Source: CAIQPS01 sp963783835
GTDB lineage: Bacteria > Actinomycetota > Thermoleophilia > RBG-16-64-13
Direction of reading: 5' to 3'
DNA length: 64,000 bases
Assembly: GCA_963783835.1 (NCBI GenBank)
Contig: CAWAOX010000013.1
Location: 62,001-126,000 of the forward strand
This document shows positions 51,223-61,066 of the stretch, one piece after another (positions within the stretch are counted from its first letter, which is position 1; each line of letters starts with the position of its first letter). A model generated the notes under the pieces. That model was not told where the DNA came from. It worked only from the letters and a program-made list of their open reading frames with translations, and did no database searches. The translations under genes and the position numbers were made by a program.

Positions 51223-52956
51223 ATGCCGGCGAGTGCAGGGATTCCCGAGCGTGGACGCCGGATGAGGCGACAGACGTCGACCGTTCTGCTCGTCCTCTCG
51301 GCCGTGACGATCGCGTTGGCAGCTCTTCCGGGCTGTGCCGGCAGGGCAGATCGGACTGCTCAGTCCGGGCCTGCGACCTCTGCCCCTGCTTCACCCGCCT
51401 CATCCCTCAGTGCCACCACTTCGTCGGGCACGCCCTTGACCACTTCGTCCAGCACGCCCTCGACCACCGCTTCGACCGCCCCCGAGCCGGCGAAATACAG
51501 CGGTGCGATCGACATCGCGGCGTACCAAGCCGGGCAGAAGCCTGGCTGGTTCACCGCGGCAATGGACGATCTTCCGTCCACAACGGCCACACCCGAGGGG
51601 ACGTTCACCATCCCGGGGCAACCGGTGGAGAACCGGCGAGCGGGCGCCATCTCCCCCACGCTGGTCTCGAGCTACCTATTCCTGCAGTTCGGGGAGATCA
51701 AGGCTGCCGACTTGGCCACCCACGCCGGCGCGCTGAACGCCCTGTTCATACGCTCTGCTCTGATCGGTTTCGTCGACTATCTGGACGACAAGATCTTCGA
51801 TTGGGACCAGAAGTCGAGCCGTATCCCCATAGATATGGAAGCGCTGATTCGGGAGGCCAACAAGGAAGATCTGCCCGTCTTCCTCGAACTGAACTACACG
51901 GACTACATCCCTGGGCCTGCCGGGACGGGGACGGAAGGGCTCGTGCGCGCCGACAACATCGCGCGCACAGTGTCTTTCCTCAAGGGTCTCGAGAAGGCCG
52001 GCCTCCGTATTCAGGGCGTGACCTTCGGAGATGAGATCGGAGACGACTCAGGATACGGCGCTTTCAAGCCGACCCTTGAGGAAAGCGATATAGTCGCTCG
52101 CTTCGTGACCTACGCACGGGCTCTTCGGGAAGCCTTCCCCTCTCTCAAGATCTATGCGTTCGACTCGTATATCGCCGCCACACGCGGCCAGGTCGCGGAC
52201 TGGTTCCCTCTACTCCGACACGTGCGCGAGGCGGAGAACTCCGCGGGCGTGCCGCTGATAGACGGGTTCGTGTTCAGGGAGAGTTACGTCTACATGGACG
52301 CGAGCGGTAAGGTGCTCGGTTCGCAGGATATTCTCGATGACATCGAGTCACTCGCAGGCCGGCGCGAAGTGACCCGTTACGACATCTTCGGGAACCGCAA
52401 CGACAAGACCGACCGCGCCTACCTGCCCGAGCTCGCCAAGCAGACTCAGGATATCTTCGGCCGCACCATCGACCTCGGCATCGCCGAGTATCTGCCGGCG
52501 GGACCGGTCCAGATCAGCGAAAGCGATACCTCCAAGTACGCGGACATCGACTTCGTCATACACTACGCGGACCTCGTGGGAACATACGCGGAGCAGGGCT
52601 TCGATGTCGTCTCGACCTGGATGTTCGCCAACACGGTCGACGACTCCAAGTGCTATGTTGACAAGCGCGGTGCTCGAGGTCTCAACTACCCGGTCCACGA
52701 GCAGTTGGCCCAGCACTTCAAGGGCTCGCTCCTGGCCGTGGAACGTTCGCAACCGTACGAACCCTTCAAGGTGAAGGTGTACGCTGCGCAAGACGGACCG
52801 GAGACCTTCCTTATGGTCCTCAACAAGGACGTCACCGCCGAGCACACGGTGCGCGTCGTTTCGGCCGGAGAGTACGACCTGGTGCTGCGGCTTGCTCCGT
52901 GTAGCTACACGTCTCTGATCTTGAAGGACGGCGAGGTGACCATCTCGGGCGTCTGA
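51223..52956 (+). CDS. Lipoprotein with glycoside-hydrolase-like (beta/alpha)8 domain
   Basis: A 577-residue secreted protein. The ATG at 51223 has GGAGGAGGG just upstream. The signal peptide ends in ALPGCAGR, a good lipobox. A Ser/Thr/Pro linker (about 45-95) leads to a catalytic-looking barrel. VTFGDEIGDDSGYGAF and IDLGIAEYLPAGPVQ, on strands near residues 270 and 425, carry acidic residues in positions typical of clan A glycosidases. A C-terminal beta-sandwich of about 90 residues (VKVYAAQDGPETFLMVLNKD) resembles those of arabinofuranosidase-type enzymes. The family cannot be named with confidence. It is the third exported protein in a row. Confidence 0.65.
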   Translation: MPASAGIPERGRRMRRQTSTVLLVLSAVTIALAALPGCAGRADRTAQSGPATSAPASPASSLSATTSSGTPLTTSSSTPSTTASTAPEPAKYSGAIDIAAYQAGQKPGWFTAAMDDLPSTTATPEGTFTIPGQPVENRRAGAISPTLVSSYLFLQFGEIKAADLATHAGALNALFIRSALIGFVDYLDDKIFDWDQKSSRIPIDMEALIREANKEDLPVFLELNYTDYIPGPAGTGTEGLVRADNIARTVSFLKGLEKAGLRIQGVTFGDEIGDDSGYGAFKPTLEESDIVARFVTYARALREAFPSLKIYAFDSYIAATRGQVADWFPLLRHVREAENSAGVPLIDGFVFRESYVYMDASGKVLGSQDILDDIESLAGRREVTRYDIFGNRNDKTDRAYLPELAKQTQDIFGRTIDLGIAEYLPAGPVQISESDTSKYADIDFVIHYADLVGTYAEQGFDVVSTWMFANTVDDSKCYVDKRGARGLNYPVHEQLAQHFKGSLLAVERSQPYEPFKVKVYAAQDGPETFLMVLNKDVTAEHTVRVVSAGEYDLVLRLAPCSYTSLILKDGEVTISGV

Positions 52957-53020
52957 GTTTGAAACCATCGAGTGCGGGCCATGAACTTCACCAACCAAAA
53001 CGACCGCCGGGGGGGCACGT

Positions 53021-53716
53021 ATGCCGACCAGGAAGATCATCGAGATAGACCGCGACCTGTGCAACGGATGCGGGCTCTGCACCACCGCCTGCGACGAGGG
53101 CGCCCTGGAATTGGATGACGAGGACAAGGCCGTCCTGGTGAGAGAGATCTTCTGCGACGGCATGGGCATGTGCCTGAACGTGTGCCCCACGGGCGCGCTG
53201 ACGATCATCGAGCGCGAAAGCCCCGGCTACGACTATCAGGCGACGGTCCAGCACGTCGAGCGGACGCGAGGCGCCGATGCCGTCGCCGCCGTGCACCGCG
53301 ACCCGGAGACCGCCGGAGCCGGCGCCGCGGCCGCGCCGGCTCCGTCGGAGCTGAGCCAGTGGCCCATCCAGCTCCATCTGATCTCGCCGGCCGCCCCGTA
53401 CTTCCATGGTGCGGATCTACTCGTCGCGGCCGACTGTACGGCTTTCGCCCTGGGAAGCTTCCACTCCGATCTGCTCAAGGACCGCAAGATGGTCATCGCC
53501 TGCCCCAAGCTGGACGAGACCGGTCCGTACGAGGACAAGCTCACGGCCCTCATCCGCGACTCCGAACTGAAGTCGTTGACCACAGCCATAATGACGGTCC
53601 CCTGCTGCACCGGGCTCGAGCGCCTGGTGGAGCGAGCGGTAGCGGCTTCCGGGGTCGATATCGCGACGCGGACGGTCGTCATCGGCATCGACGGGCAGGT
53701 TGCCGGCGAGCGCTGA
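53021..53716 (+). CDS. Ferredoxin-like [4Fe-4S] protein with C-terminal cysteine domain
   Basis: This 231-residue protein has one regular cluster motif (CNGCGLCTTACDEGAL) and a second variant motif (FCDGMGMCLNVCPTGAL), a spacing characteristic of a family widespread in anaerobes and often found near hybrid-cluster-protein genes. The C-terminal half has PYFHGADLLVAADCTAFALG, VIACPKLDETG and VPCCTGLERL, with conserved cysteines. It is thought to serve as an electron carrier, but the partner is unknown. No hcp gene is present in the window. Confidence 0.8.
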   Translation: MPTRKIIEIDRDLCNGCGLCTTACDEGALELDDEDKAVLVREIFCDGMGMCLNVCPTGALTIIERESPGYDYQATVQHVERTRGADAVAAVHRDPETAGAGAAAAPAPSELSQWPIQLHLISPAAPYFHGADLLVAADCTAFALGSFHSDLLKDRKMVIACPKLDETGPYEDKLTALIRDSELKSLTTAIMTVPCCTGLERLVERAVAASGVDIATRTVVIGIDGQVAGER

Positions 53717-53804
53717 GCCGCGTTCGGCCGCAGCGTAGCGCCCGTCCCTTCAGGCCTGGACAACCCGGCCGCATGAGTGCGCGGCCTGAGTAGCAAGGAA
53801 GCGA

Positions 53805-55445
53805 GTGTTCGAAGAGAACCGCAGGACCAAACTGTTCACGCTCGGAGCCATCTGCTTCGGCCTGTTCATGGTCATGCTCGACAACACCGTCGTGAACCTC
53901 GCCTTGCCCACAATCCAGCGGGAGTTGAACGCCGGTTTCAGCGAACTGCAGTGGATCGTCGACGCCTTCACGCTGCTGCTGGCCGCCTTCATGCTGACGG
54001 GCGGCACCCTGGGTGACCTCTATGGCCGCAAGCGGGCCTTCCTGTCGGGCCTCGTGATTTTCACCGCGGCCTCGCTGCTCTGCGCCCTCTCGCCCACGAT
54101 CGAGATCCTGATCGGAGGCAGGGCCGTCCAAGGGCTGGGCGCCGCCGTCATGATGCCGGCCACCCTGGCCATCCTGACCAACACGTTCACCGATCCCAAA
54201 GAAAGAGCCCAGGCCATCGGCATATGGGCGGGGGTCTCGGGGATCTCGCTGGCGCTCGGACCGGCTTTGGGCGGCATGATGGTCGATGCTTTTGGGTGGC
54301 AGAGCATCTTCTACATCAACGTGCCTATCGGGCTGCTCGCTTTCTTCACGGCGATCAGGCTCGTCCCGGAGTCGAAGAACCCCGAGGGGCGCAGCCTCGA
54401 CGTCTTCGGCCAGGTATTGGCCATCGTCGGCCTGGGGACCCTGACCTACGCCTTCATCGAGGCGAACTCGTATGGCTGGAGCTCGGCGACCATCGTCACC
54501 CTCTTGGCGGTGGGGCTGGCGGCGCTGATCCTCTTCGGCTTCTGGGAGACCCGAGTCAAGAGCCCGATGCTTCAACTGGGCTTCTTCAAAAACCTCACGT
54601 TCCTCGGCTCCAACCTGGTCGGTCTGACCGTCAGTTTCGGCTTCATCGGCTGGATCTTCTTCATGGCCCTCTTTATGCAGAACGTGCAGGGATACTCGGC
54701 GACCCAAGCCGGCATAAGGCAGTTGGCGGCGACCCTCGCCGTAGTGGTGTCCGCGATCCTCTCCGGCCGCATCGTCGGCCGCATCGGTGCGCGAATACCC
54801 ATCGTCGTGGGGATGGTCCTCGTCGGGGGCACCACCCTCGCCTTCATCGGGGTCGGGGCAGACACCCCTTACTCGTCCTATTGGTGGATCCTGACCGTGA
54901 TGGGCATAGGTGCCGGTCTGGTGATGAGCCCGATGACCACCGCGGTGATGAGCACCGTCCCGGCAGCACGCGCGGGCATGGCGTCGGCCACTCTCAACAC
55001 CACCCGCCAGGTCGGAGGTGTCTTTGGGATCGCCCTGCTTGGCTCCATCGTGACCGGGCGATTCCTCTCCGAAGTGAGAATCGCGCTGAACGCCATGGAC
55101 CTACCCCCAATCGTTACGCAGAAAGTCCTGGAGATGGCCCAGCAGGGGCGCGGCGCAGGCGGCAGCGGGATGACGTCGTTGCCGGGGATAGATGTGAGCG
55201 CCATCCAGCAGGCCGTTCGCGTCTCGTTCACCAACGGCATGCACCAAGCCCTCTGGTTCGCCGGTGGGGTAGTGCTTGCGGGGGCCGTAGTGGCGGCTAT
55301 CATGATACGGGACACCGCGCCCCACGAGCAGATGGCCCGGCAGGCGGCAGCGCAGGCGGCAGCGGCAGCCACCGCGGATCCCGCTCGGGGGCAGACGCCC
55401 GCGCCGGCTGGCGCGTCCATCGTGCTTTCGGACCCGACTGAGTGA
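53805..55445 (+). CDS. MFS efflux transporter of the DHA2 (EmrB/QacA) family
   Basis: This 546-residue transporter is predicted to have 14 helices. It begins FMVMLDNTVVNLALPTIQRE, the DHA2 motif (LDxTxVNVALP), followed by LTGGTLGDLYGRKRAFLSGL and RAVQGLGAAVMMPATLAIL. VSGISLALGPALGGMMVDAF is the motif C of proton-drug antiporters. The C-terminal tail is Ala/Pro-rich. GTG is the start after AAGGAAG. It probably exports a drug or organic compound by proton exchange. A flavin reductase gene follows after 30 bp. Confidence 0.92.
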   Translation: MFEENRRTKLFTLGAICFGLFMVMLDNTVVNLALPTIQRELNAGFSELQWIVDAFTLLLAAFMLTGGTLGDLYGRKRAFLSGLVIFTAASLLCALSPTIEILIGGRAVQGLGAAVMMPATLAILTNTFTDPKERAQAIGIWAGVSGISLALGPALGGMMVDAFGWQSIFYINVPIGLLAFFTAIRLVPESKNPEGRSLDVFGQVLAIVGLGTLTYAFIEANSYGWSSATIVTLLAVGLAALILFGFWETRVKSPMLQLGFFKNLTFLGSNLVGLTVSFGFIGWIFFMALFMQNVQGYSATQAGIRQLAATLAVVVSAILSGRIVGRIGARIPIVVGMVLVGGTTLAFIGVGADTPYSSYWWILTVMGIGAGLVMSPMTTAVMSTVPAARAGMASATLNTTRQVGGVFGIALLGSIVTGRFLSEVRIALNAMDLPPIVTQKVLEMAQQGRGAGGSGMTSLPGIDVSAIQQAVRVSFTNGMHQALWFAGGVVLAGAVVAAIMIRDTAPHEQMARQAAAQAAAAATADPARGQTPAPAGASIVLSDPTE

Positions 55446-55475
55446 ATCGCCAGCGACCATCGAAGGAGGGCTGAA

Positions 55476-56042
55476 GTGGCCAAGAAGAACATCGGCAAGC
55501 AGTTCGACATCTTTCCCATGCCCGTGGTGTTGATAGGCACGCTGACGGATGGAAAGCCGAACTTCATGACCGCGGCCTGGATAACCAAGCTCAACTCGGA
55601 TCCCCCGTTGCTCGGGTTGTCCCTCGGCAAGAGGCAGCACACCGCCAAGGGCATCGGACAGACCGGCGAGTTCAGCGTGAGCTATCCGAGCGTGGACCAG
55701 GCCGTGCTGGCGGACTACTGCGGGATGGTACACGGCTACGAAGAGGACAAGAGCGAGCACCTGGAGATCTTCAGCGGAGCGCTGGAAGCCGCACCCATGG
55801 TGAGGCAATGTCCCGTCAGCCTCGAGTGCCGGCTGACGCAGACGGTCGAGTTGCCTCACGACCTCCTGTTCATCGGAGAGGTCATCAACGTATACGCCAG
55901 CGAGAGCGTCCTGACCGAGGGCAAGATCGACCCGGTCAAACTGCGACCCTTCGTCCTGACGATGCCCGGCAACGCCTACTGGGCGCTCGGCGACTACATC
56001 GGGCCGGCCTGGGAGATCGGGAAGGCGCTGAAGAAGCCTTAG
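55476..56042 (+). CDS. Flavin reductase-like FMN-binding protein (flavoredoxin family)
   Basis: This 188-residue protein is of the flavin reductase-like split-barrel fold. PMPVVLIGTLTDGKPNFMTA, AAWITKLNSDPPLLGLSLGK and GEFSVSYPSVDQAVLADYCG are typical of flavoredoxins, which bind FMN and pass electrons in anaerobes. It probably acts in the cytoplasm. It lies downstream of the DHA2 transporter on the same strand, with a hairpin just after its stop. Confidence 0.85.
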   Translation: MAKKNIGKQFDIFPMPVVLIGTLTDGKPNFMTAAWITKLNSDPPLLGLSLGKRQHTAKGIGQTGEFSVSYPSVDQAVLADYCGMVHGYEEDKSEHLEIFSGALEAAPMVRQCPVSLECRLTQTVELPHDLLFIGEVINVYASESVLTEGKIDPVKLRPFVLTMPGNAYWALGDYIGPAWEIGKALKKP

Positions 56043-56081
56043 CCCGAGGCCCGCGCTTCGGTCCGCGGACCGGCCTCGGGC
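56042..56081. terminator. Hairpin between convergent flavin reductase and MFS genes
   Basis: Outer stem GCCCGAGGC/GCCTCGGGC of nine base pairs, with further pairing inside (GGTCCGCGGACC). It begins at the last base of the flavin reductase stop. There is no T-run; probably bidirectional. Confidence 0.55.
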
Positions 56082-56109
56082 GGCCCTCCGGCTTTCATGG
56101 CATTCCGGG

Positions 56110-57381
56110 TCATGCCGCCTGCTTCTTGTGCCCCTTGAAGAAGGCCATACCGATGATCGCGACGACGCCGAAGGCCGCGAGCATCAGGTAGCCCGCGATG
56201 TAGGCTGCCCGCGAACTGTCCCCCGCGTCGAGCAGCAGGCCGAAGAACCACGGGAACAGCATCGAGCCGGCGAAGCCAAGGGCCGTATTGAGGCCTGTTG
56301 CCGGTCCGACCTGCCAGGGCTTGGCCACCACTTCGGGCAAGTAGCTGATCATCGGGGGGAAGTAGGTCATGCTGAAGAACCCGGCGAGCAGCACCATGAC
56401 GAACACGAGGGGTACGCCCGGCACGAAGCCCACAAGAGCCGTCGCCACTACCATCGGGATCATCGACCAGATGATGACCCCGTATTTTCCCCACCGTCCG
56501 GACGCGATCGCGCCGAGCGGATTGCCGACGAGCTGCGCCACCCCGAGCCCGGCCAGCAGATACAGCGAGATGGTCTCGGGTGAACCCTGGATGTCCTGGA
56601 GGAACTGGGGCGTCCACACGAGGATGCCGACGCCGATGGCCAGGGCGGCGGCGTTTATGAGGCTCAGAAGAAGCACCTTGCGGTTTGTGACGACCGACCC
56701 CAGCGCGGAGGCCAGGCCGCGGACCGTGGTCGCCCCCTCGGGGTGAGAGGGTAGCGCCCGGATCGCTTTTTGAGAGAGGACCGCTACGCCGAGGATCAGG
56801 CCCAGGCCGGCCGTGGTGAGAAAGACGGCCCGGTACCCTCCGGCGATCTGGACGCTGGGCATGACCAGCAGGGCCACCATCTCTCCGATCCCCCAGCCTG
56901 CCCCCAGGATGCCCCAGGCTCTACCCAACCATTTGGGAGGCAGGGCGTGGGCCAGGACCGGACTGCAGGTGGCGACCACCATCCCACCACCGAGGCCTTG
57001 GATGGCCCGGCCGACCAAGAAGCCGGACATACTCGAGCTCAGCGCAAAGATGAGCGAACCAAGGAAGAAACAGCCACAGCAGACGACGAGGAGCCGCCCG
57101 CCCCAGCGGGCGGCGCCGATGCCCGACGAGATCCCGGACACTCCGTAGAACGCCATGAAGACTGTGGTCAAGAGCCCGAACTGCGACTGGGTCAGTCCGA
57201 GGTCCTCGAGCTCGTTCTGCACGACCGGCATGAGCGACAGGGTGATGGCCCCGGTCGCAAACACAAGCATGAGGATCACGGCCAGGACATCGGCCTTTGG
57301 CCGGGTGGCGACGGTCGAGGCGCCGTTCTTCACCGGCCCGGGACTATTCACCGATTCTGCGCTACCAGGATCCTGAGGCAT
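56110..57381 (-). CDS. MFS transporter, 12-helix, substrate unknown
   Basis: This 423-residue major facilitator protein has two six-helix halves. Landmarks are GISSGIGAARWGGRLLVVCC (loop 2-3), VGRAIQGLGGGMVVATCSPV, AWGILGAGWGIGEMVALLVM and GNPLGAIASGRWGKYGVIIW. It resembles the NarK/CynX-like or oxalate:formate-like branch rather than drug exporters. It is divergent from the FAD oxidoreductase - molybdo-enzyme operon across about 90 bp, so import of that operon's substrate is a reasonable inference. Confidence 0.88.
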   Translation of the reverse strand: MPQDPGSAESVNSPGPVKNGASTVATRPKADVLAVILMLVFATGAITLSLMPVVQNELEDLGLTQSQFGLLTTVFMAFYGVSGISSGIGAARWGGRLLVVCCGCFFLGSLIFALSSSMSGFLVGRAIQGLGGGMVVATCSPVLAHALPPKWLGRAWGILGAGWGIGEMVALLVMPSVQIAGGYRAVFLTTAGLGLILGVAVLSQKAIRALPSHPEGATTVRGLASALGSVVTNRKVLLLSLINAAALAIGVGILVWTPQFLQDIQGSPETISLYLLAGLGVAQLVGNPLGAIASGRWGKYGVIIWSMIPMVVATALVGFVPGVPLVFVMVLLAGFFSMTYFPPMISYLPEVVAKPWQVGPATGLNTALGFAGSMLFPWFFGLLLDAGDSSRAAYIAGYLMLAAFGVVAIIGMAFFKGHKKQAA

Positions 57382-57472
57382 GGCACCTCTTCGCGCCGCT
57401 CATCCCCGGAACAGGGACGTGTCAGCGGCCATAGTATCGAAAGCCTCCCCGCGCGTGTTACTCTCCTGGGCA

Positions 57473-58823
57473 ATGGCTGTCGGAGCGAATCTCATTATCA
57501 TCGGGAACGGGGCGGCGGCAGCCGAAGCGGTGCTGGCCGCGCGGGCCAGTGGATACGACGGCGAGATCAAGCTTTTCGCTGACAACCGGCATGCGCCCTA
57601 CAACCCGATGCTCGGCACGTACTTGGTCGCCGGCAAGATCCCGCTCGAGCGCGCCTTTCCTTTCGGCGACGAGGCGGTCTTCTACGGAGCAAACCGGGTG
57701 ACCGCCCACCTGGGCGAGCCCGTGACCCATCTCGACGCGGAGGCTCGCGTTCTCACCACTGCCGCGGGCGAAACCTACGAATACGATCGCTGCCTGGTCG
57801 CTACCGGCGCGAGGCCGGCGGTGCCGCCCATACCGGGGCTTAGGGAGGCGCTCGCGCGGTCCGAGAGGCGGCGAGTGTTCACCATCCAGACGTCTTGACG
57901 ACGCTCTGGCATTGAAGCGGGCGGTCGACGAGTTGCGAGCCGGCGGCGAGGGGCCAGAGGCGTCCGGCGAGCCGGCGCGCGCGGCCGTCATCGGCGCTTC
58001 GTTCGCCGGGGTGAAGATCGCGGCGGTGCTGCACGACATGGGCCTGCGGGTCTCTCTTGTGGAGCGCGAGACGTCCATCCTCCCCCTTTCGGCCCATCCC
58101 GATTGCGCTCACATCATGGAGGCCCACCTTCTCGAGGAGGGCTACGAGTTGCGGCTCGGCGCGGCGCTGGCGGGAGTCGAAACGATCGGCCCGGATGCAG
58201 GCGCCGGCTCCGGGAAGATCCGCTTGAATTTCGGCGCGCTTCCGGGTGCGGCTGATCCGGGCGGCGCTGGGGGAACCGCGTGCGAAGAGTCGGCCGCCCA
58301 GGAGGATGTCGACATTGTGGTCGTCTGCACCGGTACTCGTCCCTCGCTGAGTTTCCTCACTCCCGGTCAGATCGACATCGGCGTGGGCATCCTGGTGGAC
58401 GAGCAGATGCGCTCGAACGTCCCCACCCTCTACGCAGCCGGCGATGCGGCTCAGGGCAAGAACGTGCTGTCGGGCCGTCATGAGACCATAGGACTATGGT
58501 CGAGCGCTCGCTACCAGGGCCGCGCCGCGGGGCGCAGCCTCGCCGGCGTTCCGACCGGATATCGCGGCGGCGTGCCCCACAACATCACCCACGTGGGCCG
58601 CATGCTCTTTGCCAGCGTGGGCTGTATGAACGACTACGACAGGATGGTTGTCTGTAGCGAAGACGACTCTCACCAGTTCCGTGTCTGGCAGGACGGACGC
58701 CTGGCTGGGGTCAACCTACTCAATTGCTGTCTCTCGGCGGGGGTCACCAAACAGGCCCTGCTCAGAGCGGCGGCAGGCGCGACGATCGAGACGGAGGCGA
58801 CGTGGATAAGCTTCAACGGATGA
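57473..58823 (+). CDS. FAD/NAD(P)-dependent pyridine nucleotide-disulfide oxidoreductase (one +1 frameshift)
   Basis: With one extra T near 57893 removed this is a 449-residue flavoprotein. It has an N-terminal FAD-binding motif (LIIIGNGAAAAEAVLAARAS), the ATG motif CLVATGARPAVPPIPGL, a second NAD(P)-binding fold (AAVIGASFAGVKIAAVLHDM) and the FAD-closing motif VPTLYAAGDAAQGKNV. NADH oxidase and nitrite-reductase-type oxidoreductases share this layout. No redox-active CxxxxC pair is seen. As printed, the frame stops at 57898 and reopens at 57912. The 3' end overlaps the molybdo-enzyme start by 22 bp, implying a shared operon in which this protein may feed electrons from NAD(P)H. Confidence 0.82.
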
Positions 58824-61066
58824 TCCAGGGCAAGATCCCGGGCGAGGCGACCGGGATCGAGGTGCGCAAGTCGGTCTGCACCATCTGCGACCCGCAGACC
58901 CAGTGCGGCCTCGACTGCTACGTCAAGGACGGCCGCATCATCAAGGTGGAAGGCTCTCTCGAGAACCCTCACAGCGGGGGGACGCTCTGCCCCAAAGGCG
59001 CCGCTCAGCGACAGTGGATCTACCACGAGGACCGGCTTCGCACCCCCCTCAAGCGGGTCGGCCCCCGCGGCTCGGGGGAGATGGTCCCCATCTCCTGGAC
59101 CGAGGCACTCGATACCATCACCCAGAATCTGCAGAAGCTCAAAGCCGAGAGCGGGCCGGAATCGGTCGTCTTCTATTGCGGCTATCCCAAGCAGTTGCGG
59201 CCCTTCCTCCAGCGGCTCGCCTTCCTGTACGGTTCGCCCAACTACTGCACCGAGTCGAGCACCTGCTTCACGGCCATGGCCATGGGTTGGCGCCTGGACT
59301 ACGGGCAGATGGCCGGACCCGACCTCGCCCACACCAAGCTGCTCTTCGTATGGACGGGCAATCCCTTCTACGCGGGCACTCCCAACGCCCGCAAGCTCAT
59401 GGACGCCAAGGAGCGGGGAGTCAAGTTCATCGTCGTCGACCCGCGTAACTCGCCCATCGCAGCTCTGGCCGACCTGCATCTGAAGGTCCGCCCGGGCACC
59501 GACGGCGCCCTTGCGCTCGCCATGGCCAACGTGATCATCTCCGAAGGGCTGTACGACCGGCAGTTCGTCTCGGAATGGACGCGCGGCTTCGACGAGTATC
59601 GCGCCTATGCGGCCACGTTCACCGTGGAGCGGGCCGAGGAGATCACCGGCGTGCCGGCAGCCCTCATCCGCGAGGCGGCCGTGCTCTACGCCACCACCAA
59701 ACCCGCGGCGATGATGCCCAGTTCCACCCCGGTGGTCCATCACACCAACGGTGTGCAGAACCAGCGGGCGGCGGCCATGCTGGTCGGGCTCACCGGCAAC
59801 TTCGACATCCCCGGAGGGAATGTCTCCCAGCCGGCCGGCTGGCTCGAGGTCGGCGGCGCCGGCTTCCCGTCGCGCGACCAAGCCTTCAAGATGCCGCGCA
59901 AATGGAGCGACTTGCCGCCTCGGGTCGGGGGCGAACGCTTCCCGGTCTGGACCGAGATGATCGACCAGGGCCAGGCCATGGACATCCCTCGGCAGATCAA
60001 TTCGGGCGAACCCTATCCGCTGCGCGGCTTTGTGGGATTCGGTGTGAACTACCGCATGTTCCCCGGATCCACCGACTGGCTGGAAGCCGTACAGAAGCTG
60101 GACTTCATCTGCATCACCGACCTCTTCGCCACCGACACCTCCAAATACGCCGACATCGTGCTGCCGGCGTGCGGATCGGTGGAGCGGAGCGAGGTGCGCG
60201 GCTACCCGCAGAAGTACGTCATCGCCACCCAGCCGGTCATCGAACCGATAGGCGAGTCCCGTTCCGACACCGACATCATCTTCGGCCTTGCCCAGAAACT
60301 GGGACTGGACTACCAGAACTACGACGGAACTCCCGGCGGCGCTACGGCCGAACTCGGGGGCTTCCTGGCCGGCGGCGCCCCGGACTTCGGTGTCGCCTTC
60401 GACGCGGCCATGGATTGGATCCTCCAGCCCAGCGGGCTGACGATGGCCGAACTCAACAAGCATCCCGGCGGGATGCCGGTGCCGAACCCCCTTCCCGTCG
60501 CCTACAAGAAGTACGAAAAGAACGGCTTCCCCACGCCGAGCGGCAAGATGGAGTTCGTGTCTTCCATCACGGAGAAATACCCCGACCGGGAGGGCATCGA
60601 CGGCCTCCCCGTCTATCACGAGCCCAAGCTCAGCCCGGTCTCGACGCCCGACGTGGCCGCCGACTACCCGCTGGTGCTCGGCACCGGCACGCGGCTGCCC
60701 ATGTTCATCCACTCGAGGACGTTCCGTCTGCCCTGGACCCGCAGCCTGCGCCGCGACGCCATGGTCGACCTCAACCCGGCCGACGCGGCGCTCTACGGCA
60801 TCGCTCAGGGGGACTTTGTGGAGCTTTCCACCCCCAAGGGCGCCATCCAGGTCAAGGCAAACGTGACCGAACTTGCCCGGGTGGGGGTCGCGCACATGTA
60901 CCACGACTACCCGGAGGCCGACGTGAACTCGCTGCTCCCCGGCGATTACCTCGATCCCATCTCCGGCTTCCCTGGGTTCAAGGCCTCGCTCTGCGCGGTC
61001 AAGAAGATTGCGGCCGGAGCCACTGGGGCGCCGACGTCCGCAGGAGCGCAGGGGGTGAACCGATGA
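58802..61066 (+). CDS. Molybdopterin-dependent oxidoreductase, catalytic subunit (DMSO reductase family, cytoplasmic)
   Basis: This 754-residue catalytic subunit belongs to the molybdenum or tungsten bis-pterin enzymes. The N-terminus has Cys 26, 29, 35, 39 and 63 around the [4Fe-4S] motif (VCTICDPQTQCGLDC and GGTLCPKGAAQ). GSPNYCTESSTCFTAMAMGW holds the likely metal-ligand Cys near 155. KFIVVDPRNSPIAALADLHL and GLTGNFDIPGGNVSQP are cofactor-binding segments, and the C-terminal domain closes the pterin (LVLGTGTRLPMFIHSRTFRL, AALYGIAQGDFVELSTPKG). No twin-arginine signal is present, so the enzyme should be cytoplasmic. GTG at 58802 follows GGAGG. The substrate is unknown; polysulfide/thiosulfate reductases and catechol dehydroxylase-like enzymes are among the relatives. 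Confidence 0.9.
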   Translation: MDKLQRMIQGKIPGEATGIEVRKSVCTICDPQTQCGLDCYVKDGRIIKVEGSLENPHSGGTLCPKGAAQRQWIYHEDRLRTPLKRVGPRGSGEMVPISWTEALDTITQNLQKLKAESGPESVVFYCGYPKQLRPFLQRLAFLYGSPNYCTESSTCFTAMAMGWRLDYGQMAGPDLAHTKLLFVWTGNPFYAGTPNARKLMDAKERGVKFIVVDPRNSPIAALADLHLKVRPGTDGALALAMANVIISEGLYDRQFVSEWTRGFDEYRAYAATFTVERAEEITGVPAALIREAAVLYATTKPAAMMPSSTPVVHHTNGVQNQRAAAMLVGLTGNFDIPGGNVSQPAGWLEVGGAGFPSRDQAFKMPRKWSDLPPRVGGERFPVWTEMIDQGQAMDIPRQINSGEPYPLRGFVGFGVNYRMFPGSTDWLEAVQKLDFICITDLFATDTSKYADIVLPACGSVERSEVRGYPQKYVIATQPVIEPIGESRSDTDIIFGLAQKLGLDYQNYDGTPGGATAELGGFLAGGAPDFGVAFDAAMDWILQPSGLTMAELNKHPGGMPVPNPLPVAYKKYEKNGFPTPSGKMEFVSSITEKYPDREGIDGLPVYHEPKLSPVSTPDVAADYPLVLGTGTRLPMFIHSRTFRLPWTRSLRRDAMVDLNPADAALYGIAQGDFVELSTPKGAIQVKANVTELARVGVAHMYHDYPEADVNSLLPGDYLDPISGFPGFKASLCAVKKIAAGATGAPTSAGAQGVNR

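Noticed and set aside
53021..53260. Loss of a cysteine in the second ferredoxin motif (CDGMGMC) as a degenerate cluster
   Set aside because: The same spacing is typical of this anaerobe ferredoxin family, so it is not a defect.
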